DNA of 64,000 nt from Streblospio benedicti (Eukaryota; Annelida; Polychaeta; Spionida; Spionidae). The position numbers and the translations under genes were made by a program. The first letter of the stretch is position 1, and each line of letters starts with the position of its first letter. Location: the NCBI GenBank assembly GCA_019095985.1, contig CM032662.1:40630921-40694920 (forward strand), in the 5' to 3' direction. The notes below the pieces were generated by a model, which searched no databases, was not told where the DNA came from, and saw only the letters and a list, made by a program, of their open reading frames with translations. Shown here in pieces: positions 1 to 13,100 of the stretch.

Positions 1-534
1 GTTGAATTTATATTCAACTGTAATAAAAACACATGTAAAAATGCTTCCCAAAGTTTTGTAGCAAACTTTCAGTGTCTAAACCTCTGGAATCAAAACAATG
101 TTGGGCAGTGATTTAGAAAAATTTCATTTAGAAATATGATAAAAATGTAAAACTTTGTAACAGAAATTGTGATTAGATATTTTGAAATGTAAAATTATCA
201 CACAGAAGTCAAAAGTGGTCTCATGACGAATGGGGGTTCGAAGTTGATTTGATCGTTGCAAAGATAACCCACAATCTCCTGACCACATCATTATAGAGTT
301 TTTAAATCATATATGAAGGTTTGAAATTGTCAGAAGAGAAATATAAGTGTTTAGAATATATAATGTAAAAACTTGCTGACGTTCACTTTTTTAACCACCA
401 TAATGGATGCAGAGCTTAGAGCTTGAAACAGTTATGTTACCCATTGAATAAATAGTTGAGTAGTACATGCATTATATTTTATTGCAAAAGGCTGTGGCAT
501 ATATTTTGTGTTATACCCATGGGGTTGTATTGAT
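1..534. repeat. Diverged tandem repeat, first copy (left part)
   Basis: This stretch is copied again at about 2655-3165, offset by roughly 2630 bases. Shared landmarks include GAGCTTAGAGCTTGAAACAG, at about 412, 2021 and 3042. The unit also contains an internal half-repeat around the words GATAACCCACA and GGACCACA. The copy begins at the window edge, so the array may extend further upstream. No coding potential is seen. The expected N-terminal exons of ZRANB3 do not lie here. Confidence 0.75.
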
Positions 535-1784
535 CAAGGGGGGTGAACGAATAGGACGAAGTGCAGTTAGTAGGGACCAAATTTAGTCGTTAGTACTTAA
601 TTTTCCGGTATAGAAATGGTAAGCTCCGAAAATTGCTTTTCTTTCCCACTTCAAAGGCATACATTTTTTTGATATGCCTATCAGGTGACATAATATGTTC
701 GCCTGCATGAAAAGTTGGACCTTCCAAAACGCCTCTAGTATTTGAGATCACTTAGTACCAATGGGCTAGTCATGAGAAATTTTACTCAATTTTCAATGAC
801 CAGCACATTTGTAGCTATGTTATCAAATACTAGACAATGTTAAATGGTCCCGATTTTTTTAGGTACAGAAGGCCAACATATTATTTCACCTGATAGGCAT
901 ATCAAATTAGAAATGTATACCTTTTAAGTGGGAAAAGAAAAAATTTTTGGGAGCTTCCATTTTGAATCGAGGAATTCCTTTTATATAAGTTGGATGACAA
1001 ACCCGACGATGTGCCCTAATGAACCCTGATAAGTTAAAAAATGACACTAACCACCTTTTTTTTCTTGCCGGACGATAATAAAAACAAAACAACTTTATTT
1101 TCTTCCCATGCCGATCTGTCAAAAGATTTAGTACGAATCATATCGCTGGTCACATGACTTTCTCATGATTCATAATGCAAACAACAATGGCGCCATTTTA
1201 CAGCATTTTTTTCCAACAGCCTCAATGCCATTTGATTCTTTATGAATCTTATATCGTCTTCTTGATAGAGGCTGGCCAATTTTTGACCAATCAACGATCA
1301 CCGACCTAGTTTTCTGCACACAGTCATGGCTGTTTGGTTGTCATATTTTTGTTAAAAGGCGATAAACTATTATTCGTCTCTCGTGCCTCATCTAATTAGA
1401 TCTTTTTTCCATTATGACAAGAGGCGAGGCAAACTTTATTGATCAAGTGTGGATGAGAAGTAATATGTAATACGAAACGATTGACATTTAGAATCGGACT
1501 TCCAAACTTTGGGCCAAAGATGAAACATGGGTGACTGATATAGTATTGTCATGTTTGCAAGCGTTTCTTTTTTTTCACGAGGCCCCCCTATCAATGATAA
1601 ATTCCGTCTTTTTTTATTATTCACAGTCGCTTTTTTTGAAGGAAGGCGTTTTTAAATTTGCCCTGCCCCCCTGTCAAATTTTTTATGCAAAAAAAATTCG
1701 CATCCAACTTATTAAAAAACCGATGGCCTAACGACTGATTTGGTCCCTACTAACGGCACTTCCTCCTATTCGTTCACCCCCTTG
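535..1784. mobile_element. Non-autonomous DNA transposon inserted in the tandem repeat
   Basis: The ends are inverted copies of each other over about 45 bases: the left end starts CAAGGGGGGTGAACGAATAG and the right end is the reverse complement of a near-identical sequence. It is flanked by TTGAT on the left and TTAAT on the right. The related repeat copy at about 3152-3170 shows the uninterrupted site with a single TTAAT, so a 5-base target duplication is likely. Inside, about 617-700 and 875-955 form a second, imperfect inverted repeat. No transposase is visible. I could not assign the superfamily with certainty. Confidence 0.8.
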
Positions 1785-2010
1785 TTAATGTTATTGACAA
1801 ATTCAAATGTGATATTTTTGAGATATATTTGTAGATTTGGTTATGAATATTGAGCATGAATTGTTTAGCCATGAGTGTACACTTGCGTGATTTACACTTA
1901 CACTTATTTGCACACAGGTTTTATTTTCTACCATGTCTCACATATTAAATAGCAAATGTTGCATCTTGATTGGATGAATAGTGCAATATAGCATTGTCAA
2001 TAATATGTTA
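1785..2010. repeat. Diverged tandem repeat, first copy (right part)
   Basis: This continues the unit interrupted by the transposon at 535-1784. It matches about 3157-3420, sharing for example AAATGTTGCATCTTG and GCAATATAGCATTGTCAATA. Together with 1-534 it makes one unit. Confidence 0.7.
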
Positions 2011-2650
2011 TAGAAGATTCAGAGCTTAGAGCTTGAAACAGTTATTTACCTATTGAACAAATGGTACATGCATTATGTTTTATTGCAAGATTTGTTTTTG
2101 TTATGAACAAATTGAGAGACATTTACCGAATTTTGGTTATGAACATTGAGCCATGATTATACACTTGCATAATTTACACTTTCATCTATTTAATGTAATA
2201 ATATTTAAAAAAGATATAGGACACAGGCTTTATTTTTTACATGTACCACATCGCACATATTAAATAGCAAATGTTGCATCTTGATTCGATGAGTAGTGCA
2301 ATATAGCATTGTCAATAACATGCCTTAGAAAAAGTGCACAACTTAATATGGTAAATCTGTAAATTTTCGATAGAGGAGCAATTAAAAAGTGGTCAAGTGA
2401 TGAACATGGGGGAGTTTCAGACATAGAGATAACCCACATTCTCCGGACCACAGTATGAGGAACAACTTACATGGTATTTAAACATCAAGAAATATCACAT
2501 GTAAATGTGAGTGTTTTAGAAAATGAAAAATATATTGCTTCATAAGCATTTTTGAGTCATTAAGGCAATTACCAGGAGATACTTTCTTATATCTCTGGAT
2601 GCATTATGTGTTCACACTTTCATACAATTCATGTGCTGTTGATGTGTTTT
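2011..2650. repeat. Diverged tandem repeat, second (partial) copy
   Basis: This matches the end of the third copy closely: 2263-2451 and 3354-3543 are almost identical, differing at only a few bases. It lacks much of the left half of the unit. The short open frames in it are conserved only because the DNA is repeated. Confidence 0.75.
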
Positions 2651-2654
2651 ATTA

Positions 2655-3660
2655 GAGTTGAATATAAATCCATGTAAAAATGCTTGACAAAGTTTTTTTT
2701 TAACCAAGCTTTTTGTGTCTAAAACTATGGAATCAAACAATGTCGGGCAGTGATTTAGAAAAATTTTCTCTAGAAATATGATAAAGATGTAAAACATTGT
2801 CACAGAAATTGTGATTAGAGATTTTGAAATGTAACATTATCACAGTCAAAAGTGGTCTAATGACGAATGTGGGGGTTTGAGTTGATTTGATCGGTGCAAG
2901 ATAACCCACAATCACCGGACCACATCATTATAGAGTTTTTAAATCATATATGAAGGTTTAAAATTGTCAAAAGAGAAATATAAGTGTTTAGAATATATGT
3001 AAAAACTTGCTGAACTTTCACTTTTGTAACCATAATGGATTCAGAGCTTAGAGCTTGAAACAGTTATGTTACCTATTGAACAAATGGTACATGCATTATG
3101 TTTTATTGCAAGGCTGTGACATATATTTTTGTGATCTACCCAGAGAGTTGTATTAATGTTGTTGATAAATTCAAATGTGATATTTTGAGACTTTTTACCA
3201 GTATAGATTTGGTTATGAACATTGAGCATGAATTGCTTAGCCATGATTATACATTTGCATTATTTACACTTTCACCTCTTTAATGTAATAATATTTAAAA
3301 AAAAGATATAGGACACAGGCTTTATTTTTTACATGTACCACGTCACACATATTGAATAGCAAATGTTGCATCTTGGTTCGATGAGTAGTGCAATATAGCA
3401 TTGTCAATAACATGCTTTAGAAAAAGTGCACAACTTAATATGGTAAATCTGTAAATTTTCGATAGAGGAGCAATTAAAAAGTGGTCAAGTGATGAACATG
3501 GGGGAGTTTCAGAAATAGAGATAACCCACATTCTCCGGACCACAGTATTAGGAACAACTTACATGGTATTTAAACATCAAGAAATATCACATGTAAATGT
3601 GAGTGTTTAAGAATATTAAGAAAAATATATTGCTCCATCAGCATTTTTTATTTGAGTTGA
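2655..3660. repeat. Diverged tandem repeat, third copy
   Basis: This is the most complete unit in the window, about 1 kb. It carries both halves and an empty version of the target site used by the transposon at 535-1784. From 3661 to 4171 there is AT-rich sequence in which I see nothing further; it is probably ZRANB3 intron. Confidence 0.75.
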
Positions 3661-4171
3661 CTATAAATCCAGATCAAAATGCTCAAATTGTTCCAAAAAC
3701 TAATAAAGTTCCATAAACTAAACTAAACTTTAAAAATAAAATATTAAAATGCAGATTTATTGGTTCTAAGATATCTTAAAGTTTTATGAGCACATCTATC
3801 AAAATATCTGATTATATAATAGTCATCCTCATCCATTTAATATTTCATGGTATTTGTGTATTCACTGCTACTAGTCAAATCCAAGATTAAACATAATATA
3901 AAAAGCATTCTGTTTAATTTTGGATTTGGCTTGTAGCATTAAATGCACAGATACCAGGAACCCCTATTATGCTACTTGCCTAATCAACAGAGCTCTATAT
4001 TTACTATTTATTTACTTCACAAGTTATTGATATTATGTAAAACTGTTTATAGGCAGTATAAAATTAATTCTCGTGAACCGACTATGTATTGCAGATGAAT
4101 CACAACCAAATGTGTTTTTACTTTATTGTTCAAATCATCATCACCTTGAACTATCGTTTCTCTGCTTACAG

Positions 4172-7100
4172 ATTGGTCCGGTGAAAGACTACGTGAAGAT
4201 GTTGTGTGACAACGACGGTTTGAAGTTCATTGTTTTCGCACATCATCATGTGATGATGAACAGTTTGAGTGAACAACTCATGGAAAGCAGCATCAAGTTC
4301 ATCCGCATCGACGGCACAACTGTGCAGCAGGACAGGCCAGTAGGTGGCACGGGTTTAAAACCGTGGGGCTATTTTTTTGCATGGATTTTTTAAAAAAAAA
4401 GCGGGGGGCGGGGGCGGGGGGGATTGATAACATTTTGAGAATACTAAGAAAAATTATCCGCAAAGTAAATATCCTCAACAACCGAAAAACTGAATCAGAA
4501 ATTCTTTGCAATAGAAGGATTTGTGACAGCAAATTGGGTTCCGTTGAAGAGGATATTCACTGTATCAATAATCAGTTTTCATGTTTTAGAGGCTCGTTCA
4601 TCAATTTCAAAATGACGCAAGCACCAGGGTGGCCGTTCTCAGTATGAAAGCAGCAGGCGTTGTAAGTTGAACCTCCTTCCTATACCTATATAAAATATAT
4701 CAATATGTTACCTATATCATCTATAACCATTCTAACCCTTATGGGGTTAAAGAAAATAATCAATTTAAGAAATGGACTTTTACTTGAATGTGGATCTGCA
4801 TTGCGGATTGCAATGTCAAAGGTCCAGATTTTGATTTTGATGGTGGGCTGATACATGGAGGTGAACTCTTGGACAGTCATAAGTAGAACTTCTCAAATAA
4901 GACCACCTTTGGGCTGGCTTCAAGTGATCTCAAAGTAGATTTAGGCCCAAGAAATATGATCTTGTTCTACAGGTGGTCTCTATAGAGATGTGCTCTTAAT
5001 TGGAGGTTCTGCATTATACCCGGCGATACCCGGTCAGTAAGCTACGATAGATTCTCCCACCAGGGTTTGACGTTGACTGCTGCCAACCTGGTTGTGTTTG
5101 CTGAGCTCGACTGGACACCAGGCACCATGGAACAGTGCGAGGATCGCGCACATCGCATCGGGCAGACGCAAACTGTGCATGTGCACTACCTGGTCGCCAA
5201 GGGAACCCTCGATGAGTGGGTGTGGTCAGCGCTGGCAAGAAAGGTACAGTAAGCAGGCCTCAGTTGGCTCAGTAAAGAGGTTTACTAAATTTATTATTTT
5301 CATATTTCACAACACTAAATATTTATTTACGTTTGACAGTTTCGTCTGCTTCTGCAGACATTTTCAAAAACACTTCTGCGCATGTCAGATCGTGGTTTAC
5401 GGCCACCGTCCCCGACTGCAGCAAGCACTGGGTCGTAGACTTGCAAGCTGGTGGGTCCCCTCATCTCTGTTCATGGTCTGACTTTGCATTCGGGTGTGAA
5501 CAGCTTCCTTGATAGCTCTAGTCCTACCATCACTCTCTCTCTGTCTAGAACAATCACCCCCTTCCAATCAATCTTGTGATTTTCTTTATTGACGTGATCT
5601 GTGATGGCACTTTTGTTGAATTCTGTAGCAGACTCTCTTTTGGCGGCTCTGGTGAAATTCAACTTGCCATGTTGTTCAACGTCTTTCTAATGTTCCTTTA
5701 TTCTAATGCCCAGCTTTCTTCTTGTTTCCACGATGTAAACTTTCTTACAAGATCCACAAGGAATCCTATACACCACTTCACATTTCTCACTCATCTCTAC
5801 TTTATCGTTTGGGTACACCAACAAGTTCCTAATTTTCTGAATGGGCTTTACAGCAGTTGCCACCTTATGCTTATTCAAGATTCTTCTAATTCCTTCAGTG
5901 ACACCCTTTACATATGGTAGAATCACTAGGCCTTTTGATTTCACTTGGTCTTGATCTTTCTTTCTCTTCTCTTTCTTTCTCTCCTCCTCAGCTATTTGTT
6001 TCTTTACCTTCTTAAACGACCACTTCGGATAGCCACACTTTGTCAGAGCATCTATGATGTGTTCTTCCATTTTCTTGTCATCTATCTGTCCTCACATCTA
6101 TCCAACAGTGTTCGGATGACTACAAGTTTATGTTGCACTGGATGATGTGAAGTGAAGGTATTGATCTGTATGAGTTTTCTTACGATATATACCAACAATT
6201 TTACAGAGTCATCAGGTTTCCTCACTATGAGTGTGTCTAAAAATGGAATAGAGTTGTGTTCTTCCTCGTGGGTGAACCGGATGCTGCCTGAGTCATCAAT
6301 TGTGTTTAGGCGGTCAGTATTATTCTGAGTTTCCCCTTTGTTGATTATTTCTAGTACGTCATCAACATATCGTTTCCAAAACTTTGGTTTGCATGAGATT
6401 GGGGTAGAGGTTATTGCTTTCTCTTCAAGCCATTCCATAAATAACGTAAACCATGATCTGACATGCGCAGTAGTGTTTTTGAAAATGTCTGCAGAAGCAG
6501 ATGAAACCATCAAACGTAAATAAATTTTTAGTGTTGTGAAAGATGAAAATAATAAATTTATTTAACTACCAACACGATGAACTCTTTCAAGGATGAAGAG
6601 GTTTACTGTTGTGTATTTAACTATTTATTGTATTGGGACTATTTAGAAAGATGGCGAGTGTGTGTGGTTGGCACCTCAAGATTGCCATGGGCTGGGAAGT
6701 TACGGTTTAATCTCTGTTTACCCTTTATTGGCAGGTTTGTCATTGATGCATATTATTGCAGAGTGATGGACAAACACCACAAATAATAATGAATGCACCT
6801 CTAGGTTAAAGATTGCTGATTTGAGTCTCCAGACTCCCAAAAATAATAATTTCTCTGGGACAAACCCCAAATCAAACACAACTCTTTAAATCTATAATAG
6901 TCAATAATTTTACATTTAATCAGAGCTTCCCGACTCTGTACAATGATTAAATATGTTTCTATCTTTAAATCTCTATCTAGTGCTTTAATCACCACAATAG
7001 TTCATCAAATTTATCTCTCTATATCAATACTCAGTGCATTCAATAAATTCTCAGTGCATCAATAATATTCTTCCTTTATCTCATAAATTCAACAATTCTT

Positions 7101-10100
7101 ATTCTCTACAGTGCAACTCAACTACAACAATATTCTTTTCATAAACTAGTGCTCTCAAAACCACAATAGTGCATCAATTTTATCTCTCTTTTATCATAAA
7201 CTAGTGCATTTAATAATTTCTCTCAGTGCATCATATATATTCAGAAACCCAGTACTTTAGCTTAACTAAAGGTACCAGTGCAGAAACTAAAGATCAATAT
7301 AAAAAACTTGTAAGCTCAAGTTTTATAATTTTTATGCTGAGAAAGGTTTGTATATTTTATTTCACTATTTTATGATTTCTTATTTTCATTTTACTATTTA
7401 TGGTTTCTCATTCAAATCATTAAAAAGAACTCGATTTATTTACAGTGTCATTACTGTTTAGCCATATTGCTAAGGCGTAACAAAATCAATAGTCCGTTTC
7501 CGGTAACACAAGATTTTGAAGTAGGTAGGAAGGTTGTGACAAAGTTTTTATTTTATTACTTAGTTTTTATTACAGTTTTTTTAGGTAGGCTGTTTTTTAT
7601 GAAAGTTTTTATGACATTATTTTTATGTTAAACGTTCAGTACATTGAACTATTTATCAAGCTTCTTTAGTCGATATCACTATATGGCAAATATTTCAGAC
7701 TCACAAAATGCTAGTTGACTATTAAAACCCACATAAGTGCAGCTTGTATGAATACTAGTATTTAGCTATATTCACTACTGCCTTTTAATCACCGACACCA
7801 ATTTATGTTTACTTACATTTACATGTAAATTGTGCATATTGCTTGTTCAATCTACATGCGGTTACACGGATGGGCTGTTTCACGGGAGGTGAAAAAAAAA
7901 ACCCACATCTATCAAACCTGTTTACAAGTTCGCTTTCGTTTTCTAAGTGGGGAAAACCCATGACATCATGAAAAATTGTGTACAGAGTGAACTAAAGTTA
8001 TGTCTGCAGTGGAAGCAAATGCTAATTATAGGGGTCTAAATAAATTACTGCGTGATGTTAATAACGGTCATGGGTCAAATATGTACTACATGGTGATGCA
8101 ATAATTAAATTTTTGCATGTGAACGTCAAAAAGTGTGATGCAGCTGCGATTTGAATTGGCGGAGGATGTAAAAATGGTTGACGTTTTTATTGATGAAATC
8201 TGTAGGATTTCGAAGTTTTTATGAAATGGCCATAAAAACACTAGGATGACACCTATTTTCTAGGTAGGCCTGGTTACCGGAAACAGACTATTGATTTTGT
8301 TACGCCTAATGTGAGAGTCTTTTTAAGATTTGAGATTTTATATCTACTATTGTAGTTTATAAATTGTTTTCAGTCTCTTAAAGACTTTCAACTTCGAGTT
8401 TATAGACTTTCTGGTCTTTGAAAAAGTTTATCGACTTTTATGATCTGGTACGAGCAGTTAAAACACTTATCAGGTGTAAGCAGTTTATACTCTTATTAGG
8501 AGTGTTGATTTTTAATTCCGTTGAAGGAGATATTATTTGTCTATTGCCAAGACAAGGACTGTTGCTCCCCATATCATCACCACTACTTATTGGACCGTGA
8601 TGTAAGAAAAAGGAGTGTTATAGTGTGCATTTTCAAAGATCAAACACTTCTCCAAAAGTTTACAAAATTCCATGAACAACATATCATATATCATTGGAAA
8701 GGTTAAAACATTTCTTAATTTATGGTAACATCAAAATATCTGTTATTTTTATCATGTTTGTGAATTTTGTACTTCTAGTCAATATATGAAAATTCAACAG
8801 CTGTCAATCATTTTGCCTGAGCAATAGCCTGGACCGAGGGCTGTGCACCTCTGACGTCACGCATCAGTGCATAGTCCGTCTGCTATTCTTTTATTCAATA
8901 AAACAACATTGTTTGTTACTAATAGTTTTGAAATAAAATCTATATATGTTTGTATCACCTTGGGTTACATAAGTCATCGAATAATATTATATTTAACTAC
9001 TACCTTTAGCAATTATTTAGCTTTATAACACCCAAAACGCACGGAACTTCTAGAGAGATTGACATAAATCCGAGCTCGCATCTTAAAATCGAAGAAACTT
9101 TTTCTAAACCCGTGAAACCTCCATATCATGAATCGCCAAATGGTCTCTGATATATATTTGACATTTTGAAAGTAAAAATATACCTTGGGATCCATTTTTA
9201 CCAGAGATATTTACAATATTATTACGTTTTTCGGACTTGTAGTTTCCGACATATAGCAGAAGACACTTTCTGAGCTTCACCGCGCATATGCCGTTCGTAT
9301 TACTTCCGGAATCAGCTTTGGCAAGATTTCGCATCAATTTAGCTTTAAAAATTATTTTTTCTTGCCCCCAGGGTGATGTCAATATTTATTCATATCATCT
9401 AGTGAGTTGTTACATATATAGACATTTTATTATGTTGTTTTTACACTGGGGTTTGTACGGGTAGTTTCCGATCGAGCTGGCAAACTCCCATTCCTCACAT
9501 GCAGTCTAGAATAATGTCTTAAAGAAAGTTTACTTTTTACCAATATGGATGTCTGATTTACCCATCCGGAGTTTTTATCCTTAAGATTTAGACAGACATT
9601 GGACCCTGCTGTCTGGTAACTATATCATAGTCGGGTGCATGAGTATCTGATATGAGTCATGTTTTACAATATCGATGTAGATAATTTGCAAATTTTGTTT
9701 TGTTACTGATTATTTTGATTTGTGCTTGTAGACTACAGTGATTACTACAACTCTCAATGGTGAAAAACAAGTCTTACGGATGGATGAAGGGAACCAGGGT
9801 CAAATTGATGTCCTTGCAAATGCAGATGCATTCGTCCCAACTGAAAAATCGTTTGAAGACATTTCCGCTTTCTTCCAAAGTCAGCAGGTATTTATAAAAT
9901 TTGTGTTGAATACAACTGTCACTTCGCATCAAAGTGGTTAATTGATCGTCATAAACTATACTATGAAAATGTGAACATTAAATTGCAAACATTAAAATGC
10001 AGGATTAAAATTGACCCTTTTACCCAGCCCCAAACCCATGTATCAGTTACAGTACGCAAAATTATAATATTCTGATTGCAAATAACAGTTGTCCACTGAA

Positions 10101-13100
10101 TACAAATATTATATTATATATCATTAACTACCTTCATTTATTTCAGGGCAGTAGTCAAAAAACAATCAAAGACTTCTTCACGCCAAAAGGTTCTAAGGCA
10201 GCGCAAAAAATCTCTCTTCAGTGATAAGGAAAGCGAAATCATAATTTCACCGGGTTTGGAAGACTTCCATTCACATGCAAAAAGAGAGAAAGAAAGTTAA
10301 CACTGATATGAACAATACATTTGATGACGATATTACAATGTCGACTAACAATGTGGAAAATGACTCTGGTAGTGTCACAAATGAAAACAATGTTATCGTA
10401 ATTGATGACGACGATGATATGCCAATAGTCGAGCCTTTAAAGAAAAAGAAAAAAGTACAAGCCAAATCTGTAGTTGACCATTGTGAAAATTCCAATTCGT
10501 CGAATCAATGGGCATGTTCAAGATGCACGTTTCTTAATCATGTGGAGATATCAACTTGTGAAATGTGTTCCGCGCAAAAACAAAGTAAAAATATTTCTAT
10601 TAGGAAATCGATGTCACCGTCGCCAGTTAAAAGAAAATTCTCAGTAAAAAAGTCATCTATATTATCACCTTTTGACTTGGCAAAAACTAAAGCACTTATA
10701 GAAAAGGAGTGCACTGCAGCCTGTGAACAACCAAAAACAAAAGCTTCATATAACGGAGATACAGGGGCAAATACTGCACCAACAGCAAACCAAAGTAGTA
10801 GCATAAGAGAAAGCAGTGACTGTGACCGTTCAAACAGAACATGTGCTAGCACTAAGTGTGAAAACAGTACTTTGATAGATACGATAGTATCCGTAGCAAG
10901 AAAAACTCATTCGATGTCTGACTCTGAGTCTGAGTCAGAGGATGTTGCATGCGTTTCTTCAAAGCTTCAGAGGAAATCTTTTCAAATATTTAGTCAGGAT
11001 AGTGATCCAGAAAATTGTGATGAAGCGGCGACATCAGCAGTGTGCGTTGTTGATTCACAAAATTCAAACTGTTCTGATGCGTCAGCTGATTTATTTGACT
11101 CACCTCAATTGAATTCATTGTTAGAGTCAAAATCAAGTGAAGATAGCTGTGATATATCAGAAAAAGAAGAGCATTGCCAAAGTATTGATGATATTTGTTC
11201 TGATGACCATGACACAAAAACTTTGCGAGCAAATAGTGCCAATATTTCAGATACAGGTGGCTCTCCAGAAAATAAATCGAGGAGGTTAAAATCACAAGAA
11301 GCATTAAAAAGTTCTAGTCCTAACACAACAAATGCGAGTCCTGCAACACCTGTTGGTAAATTTAAAAGTAAATTCTCTTTTAAGAGAACTCCAACTATGA
11401 AAAATTCTTTGCACGGTAGCTTACGGAAAAATGATGACATTCATTCTGCAAATGCAAGTCTGAATGCGATAGAAATGGTAGATAAAAGGCCAGGAATGAA
11501 TGCTGCTGGCACTAGTTTGTCATCTTTGACTAGTAATTCAGTGCAAATGACACCACCAAAAAAAGCCTGAAGAATCTGGTGTTGTGGCTGAAGAATTGGC
11601 AGCTGCACAGGTTCTATTCTCACCAAAAAAGGTTTGTACAATATGCTCATTAGAAAGATGAGAATATTTTTTTCAGAATTTGAAAAAAACATAAAATGAT
11701 GGATAAGAGCAGTAAAATAACATGTTAAAATTTGTTATTCATTGTAGATATCTCTATATGTGCTTTCATTTATGCCTTGATTTAAGAATCAGGTTCAGAA
11801 AAATATCATTCTATAAGTTATTTTTTCCAATATTTTGTAAGGTTCCTTCTGTTCTGCTTTCTTGCTGGCGATGTGAAAGTTGTGATAATGTGAACAGTGG
11901 TGATGCAGAAGATTGTGATGGATGTTTAGAAAGTAAGCCAGACAATCCTCAGATTTTAGGTAAGAAACTTACCTACCTTGGATAAGTTTTTATATGCCGT
12001 ACATATTTACATTGACATCTCTGTAGTGCTANNNNNNNNNNNNNNNNNNNNNNNNNNNNNNNNNNNNNNNNNNNNNNNNNNNNNNNNNNNNNNNNNNNNN
12101 NNNNNNNNNNNNNNNNNNNNNNNNNNNNNNNTTGTTTCTCATAATTTCCCTCTACAATTTAGGCGGACGTTGGTGCAGCTTCAATGAGCAAAGCTGAAAA
12201 TGTCGGTGGATCAGTTTGTATCATTCAGCGCCCCAGCATGCCACATAAAAGTAAGAATAATACCGGAAATACACCATCCAAAGATACTACACCTAAAGAC
12301 AAAATTGGTGAAGAAATAAAAAAGATTTCCATGGATGAAAATGACTTGCAGAAAATGAAAGGAATCGTTCAGGTGTGTATGAATTTCTGCTTATGGCATT
12401 GTGTACTTCATTTGGTGTGTATTTTTTGTACTTTTAGTACGTTAATGTTTTTTTAATCCACAGGCATTAGATAAAATGGGAACCCTTTATGTGTCTTCTG
12501 TCATAAGCCTTACAAGAACGGTCTGATAGCAAAGGAAACCGTTGACAAAAACCCGTGGATGACTCGATTCTGCCTAATGATTGCATGGAAAATTACTGGG
12601 TAGGAGAAAGTTTTGCTTTGTTAAATTTTAGATAACAGCAGATCAATGGAATCTTGTGCTGTGTGGGCATTATCATATATATTTTTGTTGATGTGGAAAT
12701 GTGGAAATGTGATATATACTACATTATTCTCATGATTAACAATCTTTTTTACTCATTTAGTTGCGCACCCATCGTGGCATTGATGCCGATAATTTGTTCA
12801 AGCGAATTAGGTTTGCACCATAGTCAATTATTTTTACCATATTGATAATATTCTAGATATTTCTTCAAATGTGTAGTTTCGAGTTTATTATTTAATAGAA
12901 ATTAACCTTTCTTTTTCAATTTTATTTTTTCTTATAATTTACAGATAGACCTTTGTTTTAACCAAATGTAAATGCTAGGATATAGCTATTTGGTGCTAGA
13001 AATGAGGTAATATACTACAGATCCATTTCAGGAGTGCTACTGATCACAAAAGGAGGGCAAAGTTATTGAAGGAATCAACCTTCAATCAATTAAAATCAGA

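Noticed and set aside
1-3660. Repeated small minus-strand frame (MVRRMWVIS...) as a conserved gene
   Set aside because: It is shared only because the DNA is tandemly repeated; there is no splice or start context and no known domain.
10538-11692. Several minus-strand frames of 80-110 codons
   Set aside because: They are antisense to the long ZRANB3 exon, whose plus-strand frame carries the NZF finger.
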